A stretch of DNA of 64,000 nucleotides from JBBSBL01 sp963735885 (GTDB taxonomy: Bacteria > Actinomycetota > Thermoleophilia > Solirubrobacterales > Solirubrobacteraceae): contig CAVTMP010000002.1 in NCBI GenBank assembly GCA_963735885.1, positions 1 through 64,000 on the forward strand, written 5' to 3'. Both the position numbers and the translations under genes were made by a program. Below the pieces are notes generated by a model that was given only the letters and a program-made list of their open reading frames with translations, ran no database searches and was not told the origin of the DNA. Shown piece by piece: positions 50,346 through 58,794 of this stretch. Numbering within the stretch: position 1 is the first letter of the stretch; each line of letters opens with the position of its first letter.

Positions 50346-52283
50346 CTACGAGGGCGACCGCTCCCAGCGCGCGTAGAGCTCCTCCACCCGGCGCTGCGCC
50401 GCGGCGTGGCGCGCGGCGCTGTCCCCGGCGCGGCCGGGCTCCCACGCGGCCGGGTCCGACAGCTCGGCCTCGAGGTCGCGCACCGCGGCCTCGGCCGCCT
50501 CGATCTCCCCCTCCAGGCGCTCTCGGCGGCGCCGCTCGTTCTTCGAGGGCGGGCGGCGCGCGTCGGGGGCGTCGGCGGGGGCGCGGGCTCCGGCGGGGGC
50601 GCCGGCCCCGGCCGGGGTGGCGTCGCCGGCCCCGGCGACCGCCCCCGCGGCGGCCGGCGGCGCCGGCCTTCGCGCCGCCGGCCGTGTGCGCCGCTCCTCC
50701 CGTGCCCGAACGTACTCGGGCCAGCCGCCCGTGTAGGAGCGCAGCGTGCCGTCCTCCACCGCGACCGTCCGGCTGCCGACGGCGTCGAGCAGCGCCCGGT
50801 CGTGGGAGATGATCAGGACCGAGCCGGCGAACGACTCGAGCGCGGCCTCGAGCGCCTCGCGGCTCTCGACGTCGAGGTGGTTCGTCGGCTCGTCGAGCAC
50901 GAGCACGTTCGCCCCGGAGGCGACGAGGATCGCCAGCGACAGCCGCCGGCGCTCGCCGCCCGAGAGCCCGTCGATCGGCTTCTCGGCGTCCTCGCCGGAG
51001 AAGAGGAAGCGCCCGAGGAGCGCGCGGGCCCGATTCGGCGTCAGGCCCGTCGCGCGCTGGGCGGCCTCGAGCACCGTCCGGCCGGCGGGCAGCTCCTCCG
51101 CGTGCTGGGTGAGGTGCCCGACCGTCACGTTGTGCCCGCGGCGGAGCTTCCCGCCGGCCGGATCCGCGTCGCCGACGAGCACCCGCGCGAGGGTCGTCTT
51201 GCCCGCCCCGTTCGCGCCGACGAGCGAGACGTGCTCGCCGCGTTCGAGCCACAGCTCGGCGCCGTCGATCAGCGTGCGCCCGCCGGCCTCGATCCGGCCG
51301 TCCTCGAGCTCGAAGACGACCCGCCCGCTGCGCTCGGGCGGCTTGAAGGCGAAGGCGAGCGCGCGACCGTCGCGCGGATCGCGGGACACGCGGTCGATCT
51401 TCTCCAGCCGCTTGGCGCGCGCCTGGGCCTGCCGGGCGCGGGTGCCGGCGCGGAAGCGGTCGACGAAGCGCTCGAGCCGCGCGACCTCCGCCTCCTGGCG
51501 CTCGATCGCGCGGCCCTGGGCGAGCTCTCGCGCGGCCTTCTCCTTCCGCCAGGCGTGCCAGGGCCCGGCGAAGAAGCGTCCCCGGCCGGCCTCGAGCTCG
51601 AGCACCGAGGTCCCGACCGCCTCGAGGAACCAGCGGTCGTGGGCGACGAGGACGATCGCGGCGTCGAGCGCCGTGAGATGGGCCTCGAGCCACTCGAGGG
51701 CGTCGATGTCCAGGTGGTTGGTGGGCTCGTCGAGGAGCAGGACGTCGGGATCGCCGGCCAGCGCGCGGGCCAGCGAGCCGCGCGTCAGCTCGCCGCCGGA
51801 GAACGTGGCGAGCGGGCGGTCGAGGTCGCCGTCGCGAAAGCCGAGGCCGTGCAGCGTGGCGAGCGCCCGGTCGCGCCAGCGGTAGCCGCCGGCGTGCTCG
51901 AGCCGGGCCTGCGCGCGGCTGTAGGCCTCGAGCGTCGCGGCGTCGTGCGCGCCCGCCGCCATCGCGGCCTCGAGCCGGGCGAGCTCCGCCTCGATCGCGA
52001 CGAGCTCGCTCGCCCCCGCGAGCACGTAGTCGCGCAGCGTCAGGTCGAGCTCGCGCGGCGGGCGCTGGTCGTGCAGGGCGGCGCGCGCGCCCTTGGCGAA
52101 GGTCAGCTCTCCGGCGTCGGGCGCGGCCTCGCCGGCGAGGACGCGGAGCAGCGTCGTCTTGCCGGTGCCGTTGCGGCCCGCGAGGGTCAGGCGATCGCGG
52201 CGCTCGAGCGTGAAGGAGACACCGCGGAAGAGCGGGGTGCCCGCCACGTCCTTGCCGAGGTCGGCGGCGATGAGGACGGCCAT
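50346..52283 (-). CDS. ABC-F family ATPase
   Basis: 645 residues from ATG 52283, seven bases from TACGAT. Two ABC domains without membrane segments: Walker A GRNGTGKTTL and GANGAGKTTL, signatures FSGGELTR and LSGGERRRL, Walker B LLLDEPTNHLD and VLVLDEPTNHLD, joined by a charged linker (VARLERFVDRFRAGTRARQ). After an Ala/Pro-rich stretch the C-terminus ends in a coiled coil (NERRRRERLEGEIEAAEA). ABC-F proteins act on ribosomes: translation factors or antibiotic-protection proteins. This one resembles the Uup/EttA-like housekeeping type, though resistance cannot be excluded. Confidence 0.92.
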   Translation of the reverse strand: MAVLIAADLGKDVAGTPLFRGVSFTLERRDRLTLAGRNGTGKTTLLRVLAGEAAPDAGELTFAKGARAALHDQRPPRELDLTLRDYVLAGASELVAIEAELARLEAAMAAGAHDAATLEAYSRAQARLEHAGGYRWRDRALATLHGLGFRDGDLDRPLATFSGGELTRGSLARALAGDPDVLLLDEPTNHLDIDALEWLEAHLTALDAAIVLVAHDRWFLEAVGTSVLELEAGRGRFFAGPWHAWRKEKAARELAQGRAIERQEAEVARLERFVDRFRAGTRARQAQARAKRLEKIDRVSRDPRDGRALAFAFKPPERSGRVVFELEDGRIEAGGRTLIDGAELWLERGEHVSLVGANGAGKTTLARVLVGDADPAGGKLRRGHNVTVGHLTQHAEELPAGRTVLEAAQRATGLTPNRARALLGRFLFSGEDAEKPIDGLSGGERRRLSLAILVASGANVLVLDEPTNHLDVESREALEAALESFAGSVLIISHDRALLDAVGSRTVAVEDGTLRSYTGGWPEYVRAREERRTRPAARRPAPPAAAGAVAGAGDATPAGAGAPAGARAPADAPDARRPPSKNERRRRERLEGEIEAAEAAVRDLEAELSDPAAWEPGRAGDSAARHAAAQRRVEELYARWERSPS

Positions 52284-52290
52284 GCTCCGC

Positions 52291-52296
52291 ATCGTA
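52291..52296 (-). promoter_or_regulatory. -10-like TACGAT of the ABC-F gene
   Basis: TACGAT on the minus strand, seven bases from ATG 52283. It overlaps the alternative upstream ATG at 52292, which argues against that start. Confidence 0.4.
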
Positions 52297-52386
52297 GGAA
52301 CCGGGCCGCGACCTCGGCCCGGTCACGGCCACGAGCGCCCAGCGCGCCCATGCGCCCGGTCCGGCGCAGCGCTCCCGCGACCCGGG

Positions 52387-52392
52387 TAGGCT
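52387..52392 (+). promoter_or_regulatory. -10-like TAGGCT of the secreted hydrolase gene
   Basis: TAGGCT lies 45 bases before GTG 52438, leaving a leader with the ribosome binding site GAGGAGGA at 52424-52431. A contrast to the leaderless genes. Confidence 0.4.
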
Positions 52393-52437
52393 CGCGGCCG
52401 TTCGACGCTCCGTCACGCCCGTCGAGGAGGACCCGCC

Positions 52438-53811
52438 GTGCGCCTGCGACTCGCCGCCCTCGTGGCCGGCCTCACGATCCTCGCCGCCCTGCCCGCGGCG
52501 GCCGCGGCCCATGGCGACCGGTCGCCCCGCCACGTGCCGTCGTGGTGGCTCCAGCCCCAGGAGATGGTCCTCCCCTCCGACGGTCCGGGGCCCGCGGCGA
52601 CCGACCGGGTCCACGTCTTCCGCTTCGGGAGCCCGAAGGCCCGAAAGGTGCTCGTGCTCGTGCCGGGCACCAGCGGCGGGGCGGGCAACTTCATCCCGCT
52701 GGCGCGCACGCTCGTGTCGAGGGTCCGGGGCCTCCAGGTCTGGGCGACGGACCGCCGCGGCGGCGAGCTGGAGGACACCTTCGGCTTCCGCCTGGGCGAC
52801 CCCGACCGGGCGTTCTCCTACTACCTCAAGGGCGAGACGGTCGAGGGGCGCAAGTTCACGCCGGTCACGCCGGCCGACGCGCCCTACGTCGCCGACTGGG
52901 GCCTCACCACCGCGATGGACGACCTCCACCAGGTCATCCGGCGGGCGCGATGGAGCGGGCGCAAGGTGATCCTCGGCGGCCATTCGCTCGGCGGGTCCAG
53001 CGTCCTCGCCTACGCGTCGTGGGACTTCGACGGCCGGCCGGGGTACCGGGACCTCTCCGGGATGCTGCTGATCGACGGCGGCGGCTCGGGCCCGAACGCC
53101 ACACCGCCCGATCCGGCGCTGATCCACCAGCGCATCGAGGCGTCGAAGGCCCAGCCGTTCCTCGACCTCCTCGGCGCGGGCATCCCGTGGGCGACCGGCG
53201 TGTTCGCCGAGCTCGGTGCGCAGTACGCGCTGGCGGCGCCGCAGGCCCGCTCGCCGCTCGCCGACTACTCGCTCATCAAGCTGCTCGTCAACCCGCCGTT
53301 CCCGCTGACCAACGAGGCGCTGGCCGGCTACGCGTTCAACTACGCGACCGGTCCCCGCGGGCTCAGCCTGATCTACGCCTCGACCGGCCACCTCGCGCCG
53401 TCCGGCGAGCCACGCGGCTGGGTCAACGACCAGGTCACGCCGGTGCCGCGGCTGTCGACGATGTTCGGCCTCGAGCCCGCGAACGGCGCGGAGTGGTACT
53501 TCCCGGTGCGGCTCGGGATCGACCTCGGAGCCGCGTCGACGCTCACCCGCACGCCGCTCCAGGACGAGCTCGGGCTGCGAGCGTGGCACGGCGCCGAGAT
53601 CAGGACGCCGGTGGAGGTGTACTCGACGAACCTCACGCGGCCGCGGCTGATCGATTCGGTGCGCTCGCTCGTCGCCGCGTCGCGGATCACGCGGGCGAGC
53701 TACGTCGACGATCCGAACGCCTACCACCTCGACCCGCTCGGCGCCGCGCCCGATCGGAGCGTCTTCCTCGACCACGCGATCCCCTTCCTGCGCTCGATCC
53801 GGCGCCGGTAG
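52438..53811 (+). CDS. Secreted alpha/beta hydrolase
   Basis: 457 residues from GTG 52438, six bases after GAGGAGGA. The signal peptide (LAALVAGLTILAALPAAAAA) is followed by an alpha/beta hydrolase: VLVLVPGTSGGAGNFIPLA, the nucleophile elbow ILGGHSLGGSSVLAYA, LLIDGGGSG, and a late histidine candidate in FLDHAIPFLRS. The central part (SLIKLLVNPPFPLTNEAL, YAFNYATGPRGLS) is a lid-like insertion. It could be an esterase or lipase; the substrate is unknown. Confidence 0.85.
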   Translation: MRLRLAALVAGLTILAALPAAAAAHGDRSPRHVPSWWLQPQEMVLPSDGPGPAATDRVHVFRFGSPKARKVLVLVPGTSGGAGNFIPLARTLVSRVRGLQVWATDRRGGELEDTFGFRLGDPDRAFSYYLKGETVEGRKFTPVTPADAPYVADWGLTTAMDDLHQVIRRARWSGRKVILGGHSLGGSSVLAYASWDFDGRPGYRDLSGMLLIDGGGSGPNATPPDPALIHQRIEASKAQPFLDLLGAGIPWATGVFAELGAQYALAAPQARSPLADYSLIKLLVNPPFPLTNEALAGYAFNYATGPRGLSLIYASTGHLAPSGEPRGWVNDQVTPVPRLSTMFGLEPANGAEWYFPVRLGIDLGAASTLTRTPLQDELGLRAWHGAEIRTPVEVYSTNLTRPRLIDSVRSLVAASRITRASYVDDPNAYHLDPLGAAPDRSVFLDHAIPFLRSIRRR

Positions 53812-53907
53812 ACCTGGCCCCCGTGGCGCGTTTGCGGTAGCCGGCTCGCCTTCCCGGCCGGTCGTTCGCCGCCTCGGGCCCGATCGGCGCCAGGCTCCCC
53901 GAGCGCC

Positions 53908-54633
53908 CTACCCGCCCCGTCCCTGCGGCAGCCCGGCCCCCGCCCGCTGCCACGCCTCGAGGATCGCGTTCTCGCGCGCGACCCGCGCCGCGCCGTCCGG
54001 CTCGGCGTCGAGCTCGCGCAGCAGCGCCTTCATGCGCCGGGCCCCGGGGCTCGCGGCCACCTCGCCGGCGAGCTCCAGGGCGGCGGCCTCCGCATCGGCG
54101 CTGCGCGCGGTGCGATGCAGCAGCCCGACCTCGAGCGCCTCGGACTGGCCGAGCGAGCGGCCCGTGAGCAGCAGGTCGGCCGCGGCCGCCCGGCCGACGA
54201 GCGGCACGAGCCGGGCCGGGCCGACCGGCACGCCGAGCCGCGCGCCGACCCAGCGCAGCTTCAGGTTGTCTCCGCCGACGCGGAGATCGGCGCCGGCGGC
54301 GAGCTCCGCGCCGGCGCCGACGACGTCGCCGACGCACACGCAGACGACCGGCGCCGGGAAGGCCTCGAGCGTCGCGTAGAGGCGCGAGAAGGCGGCCATC
54401 CGGGCATTGCCGCCCTCGGGCGTCAGGACCTCGGCGACGTCCGCCCCGGCGCAGAAGGCGCGTGTCGCGGTCGTGGAGAGCACGAGCGCTCCGAGCCCGT
54501 CATCGCCGGCGAGGTCCTCCAGCGCGGCGGTGAGCTCGGCGATCGACGGCGAGTCGAGCGCGTTGCGGACCTCGGGGCGGTCGAGGCGGACGATCTCGAC
54601 GGCCTCGTGGGGGCGTTCGCGCACCAGCGGCAT
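53908..54633 (-). CDS. Enoyl-CoA hydratase/isomerase family protein
   Basis: 241 residues with the crotonase pattern: EIVRLDRPEVRNALDSPSI, the first oxyanion segment RAFCAGADVAEVL, and the second (VCVCVGDVVGAGAELAAGAD). The usual catalytic glutamates are less clear: the segment normally reading PExxLG is LRWVGARLGVPVG. It may therefore be an isomerase or another crotonase activity rather than a hydratase. The ATG is eight bases from TAGCAT. Divergent from the small membrane protein at 54772. Confidence 0.85.
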   Translation of the reverse strand: MPLVRERPHEAVEIVRLDRPEVRNALDSPSIAELTAALEDLAGDDGLGALVLSTTATRAFCAGADVAEVLTPEGGNARMAAFSRLYATLEAFPAPVVCVCVGDVVGAGAELAAGADLRVGGDNLKLRWVGARLGVPVGPARLVPLVGRAAAADLLLTGRSLGQSEALEVGLLHRTARSADAEAAALELAGEVAASPGARRMKALLRELDAEPDGAARVARENAILEAWQRAGAGLPQGRGG

Positions 54634-54641
54634 GGCGGGCG

Positions 54642-54647
54642 ATGCTA
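54642..54647 (-). promoter_or_regulatory. -10-like TAGCAT of the crotonase gene
   Basis: TAGCAT on the minus strand, eight bases from ATG 54633. Confidence 0.4.
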
Positions 54648-54757
54648 GATCACCGATTCCCGCCGCCGCGCACCCGCCGGACGCGCCGCGCACCCCCGGT
54701 GCGCGCCGAACGCGCGGCGTCCACGCGAGACGGGCGGACCTCGCCGGGACGATGAAC

Positions 54758-54763
54758 TAGGAT
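54758..54763 (+). promoter_or_regulatory. -10-like TAGGAT of the small membrane protein gene
   Basis: TAGGAT eight bases before ATG 54772, with no ribosome binding site between. Confidence 0.45.
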
Positions 54764-54771
54764 CCGCGCCG

Positions 54772-55059
54772 ATGTCGCGTCGCCTCCGCGCCCTCGCCGT
54801 CGCCCTCGCCACCAGCGCCGCCCTGCTCGCGCTGGCCGCGCCGGCGGCGCTCGCGCGGAACTACGACAGCGGCGAGGGGACCTACGGCGAGACCGACGAC
54901 GTCGTCGTCACGAACGCGGGCTTCATCGTCATCGCCTTCTTCCCGCTGCTCATCCTCGTGCTGAGCGTCGTCCAGCACCGGCTGGAGAAGCGCAAGGACG
55001 GCCGGCTCGCCGCGCAGCGCGCGCGGGCGGCGAGCACCGACTGGCGCGGCGGCTGGTAG
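54772..55059 (+). CDS. Small membrane protein with signal sequence
   Basis: 95 residues: a signal peptide or first helix (LAVALATSAALLALAAPAALA), an outer acidic segment (NYDSGEGTYGETDDVVVT), a membrane helix (AGFIVIAFFPLLILVLSVV) and a basic cytoplasmic tail (QHRLEKRKDGRLAAQRARA). No family name can be given. It lies 31 bases before an enoyl-CoA hydratase-like gene. Confidence 0.65.
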   Translation: MSRRLRALAVALATSAALLALAAPAALARNYDSGEGTYGETDDVVVTNAGFIVIAFFPLLILVLSVVQHRLEKRKDGRLAAQRARAASTDWRGGW

Positions 55060-55090
55060 CCGCGCCGTAGCCGCGACGACGCGACCGCCG

Positions 55091-55858
55091 GTGGCCGAGA
55101 CCGTTCGCTACGAGCGCCGGGGCTCGGCGGCGATCCTGACGATCGATCGCCCGGAGCGGCGGAACGCCGTCGACGGTCCGACGGCGGAGGCGCTGGCCGC
55201 CGGATACGCGGCCTTCGTCGCCGACGACGAGGCCCGTGTCCTCGTCCTCACCGGCGCCGGCGAGCTCGCCTTCTGCGCCGGCGCCGACCTCAAGGCGATC
55301 GAGAGCTTCGCGCCGCGCCTGCTCGACCCGAACGGCCCGCTCGGCTTCACCCGCCTCACCCCGCCGAAGCCGACGATCGCGGCGATCGAGGGCTGGTGCC
55401 TGGCCGGCGGCCTCGAGCTCGCGCTGTGGTGCGACCTGCGGATCGCGGCCGCGGGGTCCACGCTCGGGTTCCCGGAGCGCCGCTGGGGCGTCCCGCTGAT
55501 CGACGGCGGCACCCAGCGCCTCCCGCGCATCGTCGGGCTCGGCCGCGCGCTGGACCTCATCCTCACCGGGCGGATGGTCCCGGCGGACGAGGCCCTCGCC
55601 ATGGGGCTGCTGACCGAGATCGTCCCGCGCGGCGGCGCGGTCGGGCGGGCCGTCGAGGTCGCCGAGGCGCTGGCCGCCTTCCCGCAGGCGACGATGCTCG
55701 CCGATCGCCGCGCGGCGATCGAGGGGCTCGGGCACCCGCTGGCCGACGGGCTCGCGCTGGAGGCGCAGGCCGGCCCCGAGGTCTTCGGCGCGGCCGTCGA
55801 GGGGGCCGCGCGCTTCGCCGGCGGTGCCGGGCGCGGCGGCGCGGGCGCCGGGGTCTGA
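55091..55858 (+). CDS. Enoyl-CoA hydratase/isomerase family protein
   Basis: 255 residues from GTG 55091. Crotonase features: AAILTIDRPERRNAVDGPT, oxyanion segments AFCAGADLKAIESF and EGWCLAGGLELALWCDLRI, and the catalytic-loop region FPERRWGVPLIDGGTQRLP. The PERRWG glutamate is in the place of one catalytic acid. It differs clearly from the crotonase at 53908, so the two are not recent duplicates. Together with the reductase and thioesterase that follow it suggests acyl-CoA metabolism. Confidence 0.87.
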   Translation: MAETVRYERRGSAAILTIDRPERRNAVDGPTAEALAAGYAAFVADDEARVLVLTGAGELAFCAGADLKAIESFAPRLLDPNGPLGFTRLTPPKPTIAAIEGWCLAGGLELALWCDLRIAAAGSTLGFPERRWGVPLIDGGTQRLPRIVGLGRALDLILTGRMVPADEALAMGLLTEIVPRGGAVGRAVEVAEALAAFPQATMLADRRAAIEGLGHPLADGLALEAQAGPEVFGAAVEGAARFAGGAGRGGAGAGV

Positions 55859-55876
55859 CCGCCGGCGCCGGCGGGA

Positions 55877-55882
55877 TAGGAT
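55877..55882 (+). promoter_or_regulatory. -10-like TAGGAT of the double-SDR gene
   Basis: TAGGAT lies 36 bases before ATG 55919; the leader carries AGGAG at 55910-55914. Confidence 0.4.
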
Positions 55883-55918
55883 CGTCGCGGCACGAGGCGC
55901 GAGAGGGAGAGGAGCGGC

Positions 55919-57898
55919 ATGGACTACTTCGTCACGGGGGGGACCGGCTTCATCGGGCGGCACCTCGTCGAGAAGCTGCTCGAGCGCGACGGCGACCTCC
56001 ACGTCCTGGTGCGGGCCGGCTCGGTCGGCAAGCTCGAGGAGCGGATGGCGCAGTGGGGCCATCCGGGCCGCGTCCACGCCGTGGTGGGCGACCTCGCCGC
56101 GCCCCGGCTCGGCCTCGCCGACGATCAGGTCGCGGAGCTGACGGGGAAGATCGACCACTTCTTCCACCTCGCGGCCGTCTACGACATGACCGCCGACGAC
56201 GAGCGCAACCGCGTCGCCAACGTCGACGGCACGCGCCACGCCGTCGAGCTGGCCAACGCGCTCGAGGCCGGCTGCTTCCACCACACCTCCTCGATCGCCG
56301 CCGCCGGCCAGTACAAGGGCCTCTTCCGCGAGGACATGTTCGACGAGGGCCAGAAGCTCGAGCACCCCTACCACCGCACGAAGTTCGAGTCGGAGCAGAT
56401 CGCCCGCACCGAGACCACGGTGCCCTGGCGCGTCTATCGCCCGGCCGTCGTGGTCGGCCACTCGCAGACCGGCGAGATGGACAAGATCGACGGGCCCTAC
56501 TACTTCTTCAAGCTCATCCAGCGCAGCCGCAACGCGCTCCCCCAGTGGTTCCCGCTCATCGGCCCGGAGCTGGGGCACACGAACATCGTCCCCGTCGACT
56601 TCGTCGCCGCGGCGATGGACCACATCGCGCACCGGCCCGGCCTCGACGGCCAGGCCTTCCACCTCACCAACCCGACGTCCCAGCGCTCCGGCGCGGTCCT
56701 CAACACGTTCGCCCGCGCCGCCCACGCGCCGCGGATGGCCCTGCGGATCGACAAGCGCCTGACCGACGCGCTCCCGAAGGGCCCGCTGGCGATGGCGATG
56801 AAGCTCCCCGCGCTGCGCGGGATGCGCAAGGGCGTCCTGGCGGAGGCGGGCGTACCGGACGACGTGATCGAGTACGTGGGGCTGACCGCCGAGTTCGACA
56901 CCCGCGACACCGAGCGGGCGCTGGAGGGCTCCGGCATCGCCGTGCCCGAGCTCGACGCCTACGCCTGGCGGCTGTGGGACTACTGGGAGCGCCACCTCGA
57001 CCCCGACCTGTTCCGCGACCGCTCCTTCGAGGGCGCGGTGAACGGCAAGACGGTGGTCATCACCGGCGCCTCGAGCGGCATCGGGAAGGCGGCCGCGAAG
57101 AAGATCGCCGCCGCCGGGGGGATCCCGCTGCTCGTCGCGCGCTCCGCCGACAAGCTCGAGATGACCCGGCAGGAGATCGAGGCGGCCGGCGGCACGGCCT
57201 ACGTGTACTCGGCCGACCTGTCGGACCTCGAGTCGATCGAGCGGCTGACCGAGGCCATGTTCGCCGAGCACCCGGCCGTCGACGTGCTCGTGAACAACGC
57301 CGGGCGGTCCATCCGGCGCTCGATCGCCCTGAGCTACGACCGCTTCCACGACTTCGAGCGGACGATCCAGCTCAACTACCTCGGCACGATCAAGCTCATC
57401 ATCGGGCTGCTCCCGCACATGCGCGAGCGCCGGCGCGGCCACATCGTGAACGTGTCGTCGATCGGCGTGCAGACCAACCCGCCCCGCTTCTCGGCCTACG
57501 TCGCCTCGAAGGCCGCGCTCGACGCCTTCACCCGCGTGGTCGGCACCGAGACGGTCGGCGACAACGTGACGTTCACGACGATCCACATGCCGCTCGTGCG
57601 GACGCCGATGATCGCGCCGACGAAGATGTACGACTCGTTCCCGACGATCTCGCCCGAGGAGGCCGCCGACCTCATCTGCGAGGCGATCCGCTCGCGGCCG
57701 AAGCACATCAACACGCGCCTGGGCACCTTCGGCGAGGTCGCCTACGCGCTGGCGCCGAAGGCGATGGACCAGGTCCTCCACATGGCCTACAAGGTGTTCC
57801 CCGACTCGGCGGCCTCGAAGGGCAAGAAGGACCCGCAGGAGAAGGCGAGCAACGAGCAGGTCGCGCTGGCCCACCTCATGCGGGGCGTCCACTGGTAG
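55919..57898 (+). CDS. Two-domain SDR protein, fatty acyl-CoA reductase-like
   Basis: 659 residues made of two Rossmann domains. The first (1-370) is an extended SDR/NAD-binding-4 type: TGGTGFIGRHLVEKLL at residues 6-21 and active-site YHRTK near 151. The second (about 375-659) is a classical SDR: VVITGASSGIGKAAAKK near 381, VLVNNAGRSI, VNVSSIGVQT and YVASK near 527. This order and length match the bifunctional fatty acyl-CoA reductases of Marinobacter and mycobacteria, which reduce acyl-CoA via aldehyde to fatty alcohol. The ATG has AGGAG four bases upstream. The next gene is a thioesterase. Confidence 0.85.
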   Translation: MDYFVTGGTGFIGRHLVEKLLERDGDLHVLVRAGSVGKLEERMAQWGHPGRVHAVVGDLAAPRLGLADDQVAELTGKIDHFFHLAAVYDMTADDERNRVANVDGTRHAVELANALEAGCFHHTSSIAAAGQYKGLFREDMFDEGQKLEHPYHRTKFESEQIARTETTVPWRVYRPAVVVGHSQTGEMDKIDGPYYFFKLIQRSRNALPQWFPLIGPELGHTNIVPVDFVAAAMDHIAHRPGLDGQAFHLTNPTSQRSGAVLNTFARAAHAPRMALRIDKRLTDALPKGPLAMAMKLPALRGMRKGVLAEAGVPDDVIEYVGLTAEFDTRDTERALEGSGIAVPELDAYAWRLWDYWERHLDPDLFRDRSFEGAVNGKTVVITGASSGIGKAAAKKIAAAGGIPLLVARSADKLEMTRQEIEAAGGTAYVYSADLSDLESIERLTEAMFAEHPAVDVLVNNAGRSIRRSIALSYDRFHDFERTIQLNYLGTIKLIIGLLPHMRERRRGHIVNVSSIGVQTNPPRFSAYVASKAALDAFTRVVGTETVGDNVTFTTIHMPLVRTPMIAPTKMYDSFPTISPEEAADLICEAIRSRPKHINTRLGTFGEVAYALAPKAMDQVLHMAYKVFPDSAASKGKKDPQEKASNEQVALAHLMRGVHW

Positions 57899-57948
57899 CG
57901 AGCGGCGAGGCCGCGCCGTCGCCGCGGAGCGTCGCCGAGGACACTGCG

Positions 57949-58734
57949 GTGCGGGCGCTCGGCGGCGGGCGCTTCACGGGCGTGGTGCGGCCGGAGTGGC
58001 GTGGCGGCGCCGGACCCCACGGCGGGATCGCCGCCGCCACGCTCCTGCGAGCGCTGACCGCCGCCGTCGACGACCCCGCGCGGGCGCCGCGCTCGCTGAC
58101 GGTGCACTTCCCCCGTCCCCCGGCCGACGGCGAGGTGACGATCGCCGCGGTGGTCGAGCGGGCCGGGCGGTCGCTCACGACGGCGTCGGCGCGTATGACC
58201 CAGCCGGGCGCGGACGGGGAGGAGCGCGTCGTCGCGCTCGCGCTCGCCGCCTTCTCCTCGGCGCGCGAGGTCCCGCCACTCGGCACGGTCGCGCCGCCGC
58301 CCGCCCCGCCGCCGGAGGAGGTGCCGGTGGTCCCCTACCTCGGCCCGCCGACGCCGCGGATGTTCGCGAACCTCGAGGCCCGGGCCGTGACCGGGCCGCC
58401 TTTCACCGCCGGCTCCGAGGCCCGCGCCGCGGCCTGGCTGCGCCCGCGCGTGCCGGCGCCGCTCGACGCGCCGACCGTGACCTACCTGCTCGACGCGCTG
58501 TGGCCGGCCGTGTTCGCGCAGATCGAGCGGCCGGCCGGCATCCCGACCATCGACCTGACGATCCACTTCCGCCGCACCCTGCCGCCCGCGGGGGCCGCGG
58601 CGGGCGCGTGGGCGTTCGGCGAGTTCACCACCCGCGAGGTGGCCGAGGGCTTCCTCGACGAGGACGGGATGGTGTGGAGCGAGGACGGAACCCTCCTCGC
58701 GCAGTCGCGGCAGATGGCGTTGCTCGTTCCGTAG
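57949..58734 (+). CDS. Acyl-CoA thioesterase family protein (TesB-like double hotdog)
   Basis: About 261 residues. The two hotdog halves are visible: RPEWRGGAGPHGGIAAATLL and SLTVHFPRPPADGEVTIAA in the first, YLLDALWPAVFAQIERPAG and TIDLTIHFRRTLPPAG in the second, ending DGTLLAQSRQMALLVP. Such enzymes hydrolyse acyl-CoA. The start is uncertain: GTG 57949 is the first clear start codon, but similarity seems to begin a few residues earlier (SVAEDTAVRALGGGRF), so a rare CTG at 57892 or an indel is possible. Confidence 0.75.
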   Translation: MRALGGGRFTGVVRPEWRGGAGPHGGIAAATLLRALTAAVDDPARAPRSLTVHFPRPPADGEVTIAAVVERAGRSLTTASARMTQPGADGEERVVALALAAFSSAREVPPLGTVAPPPAPPPEEVPVVPYLGPPTPRMFANLEARAVTGPPFTAGSEARAAAWLRPRVPAPLDAPTVTYLLDALWPAVFAQIERPAGIPTIDLTIHFRRTLPPAGAAAGAWAFGEFTTREVAEGFLDEDGMVWSEDGTLLAQSRQMALLVP

Positions 58735-58794
58735 CGGAGGCGCGGGGGTGGCGATGCCGCGACCGCGCGGACGTAGGTCTCGGGCAACGTCCCC

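Noticed and set aside
52284..52292. ATG 52292 as the start of the ABC-F gene
   Set aside because: It overlaps the likely -10 element TACGAT; ATG 52283 has the seven-base spacing seen at other leaderless genes.
49954..53775. Long open frames of over 1200 codons on both strands over the ABC-F gene
   Set aside because: Shadows of high-GC coding sequence; the ABC-F frame holds all motifs.
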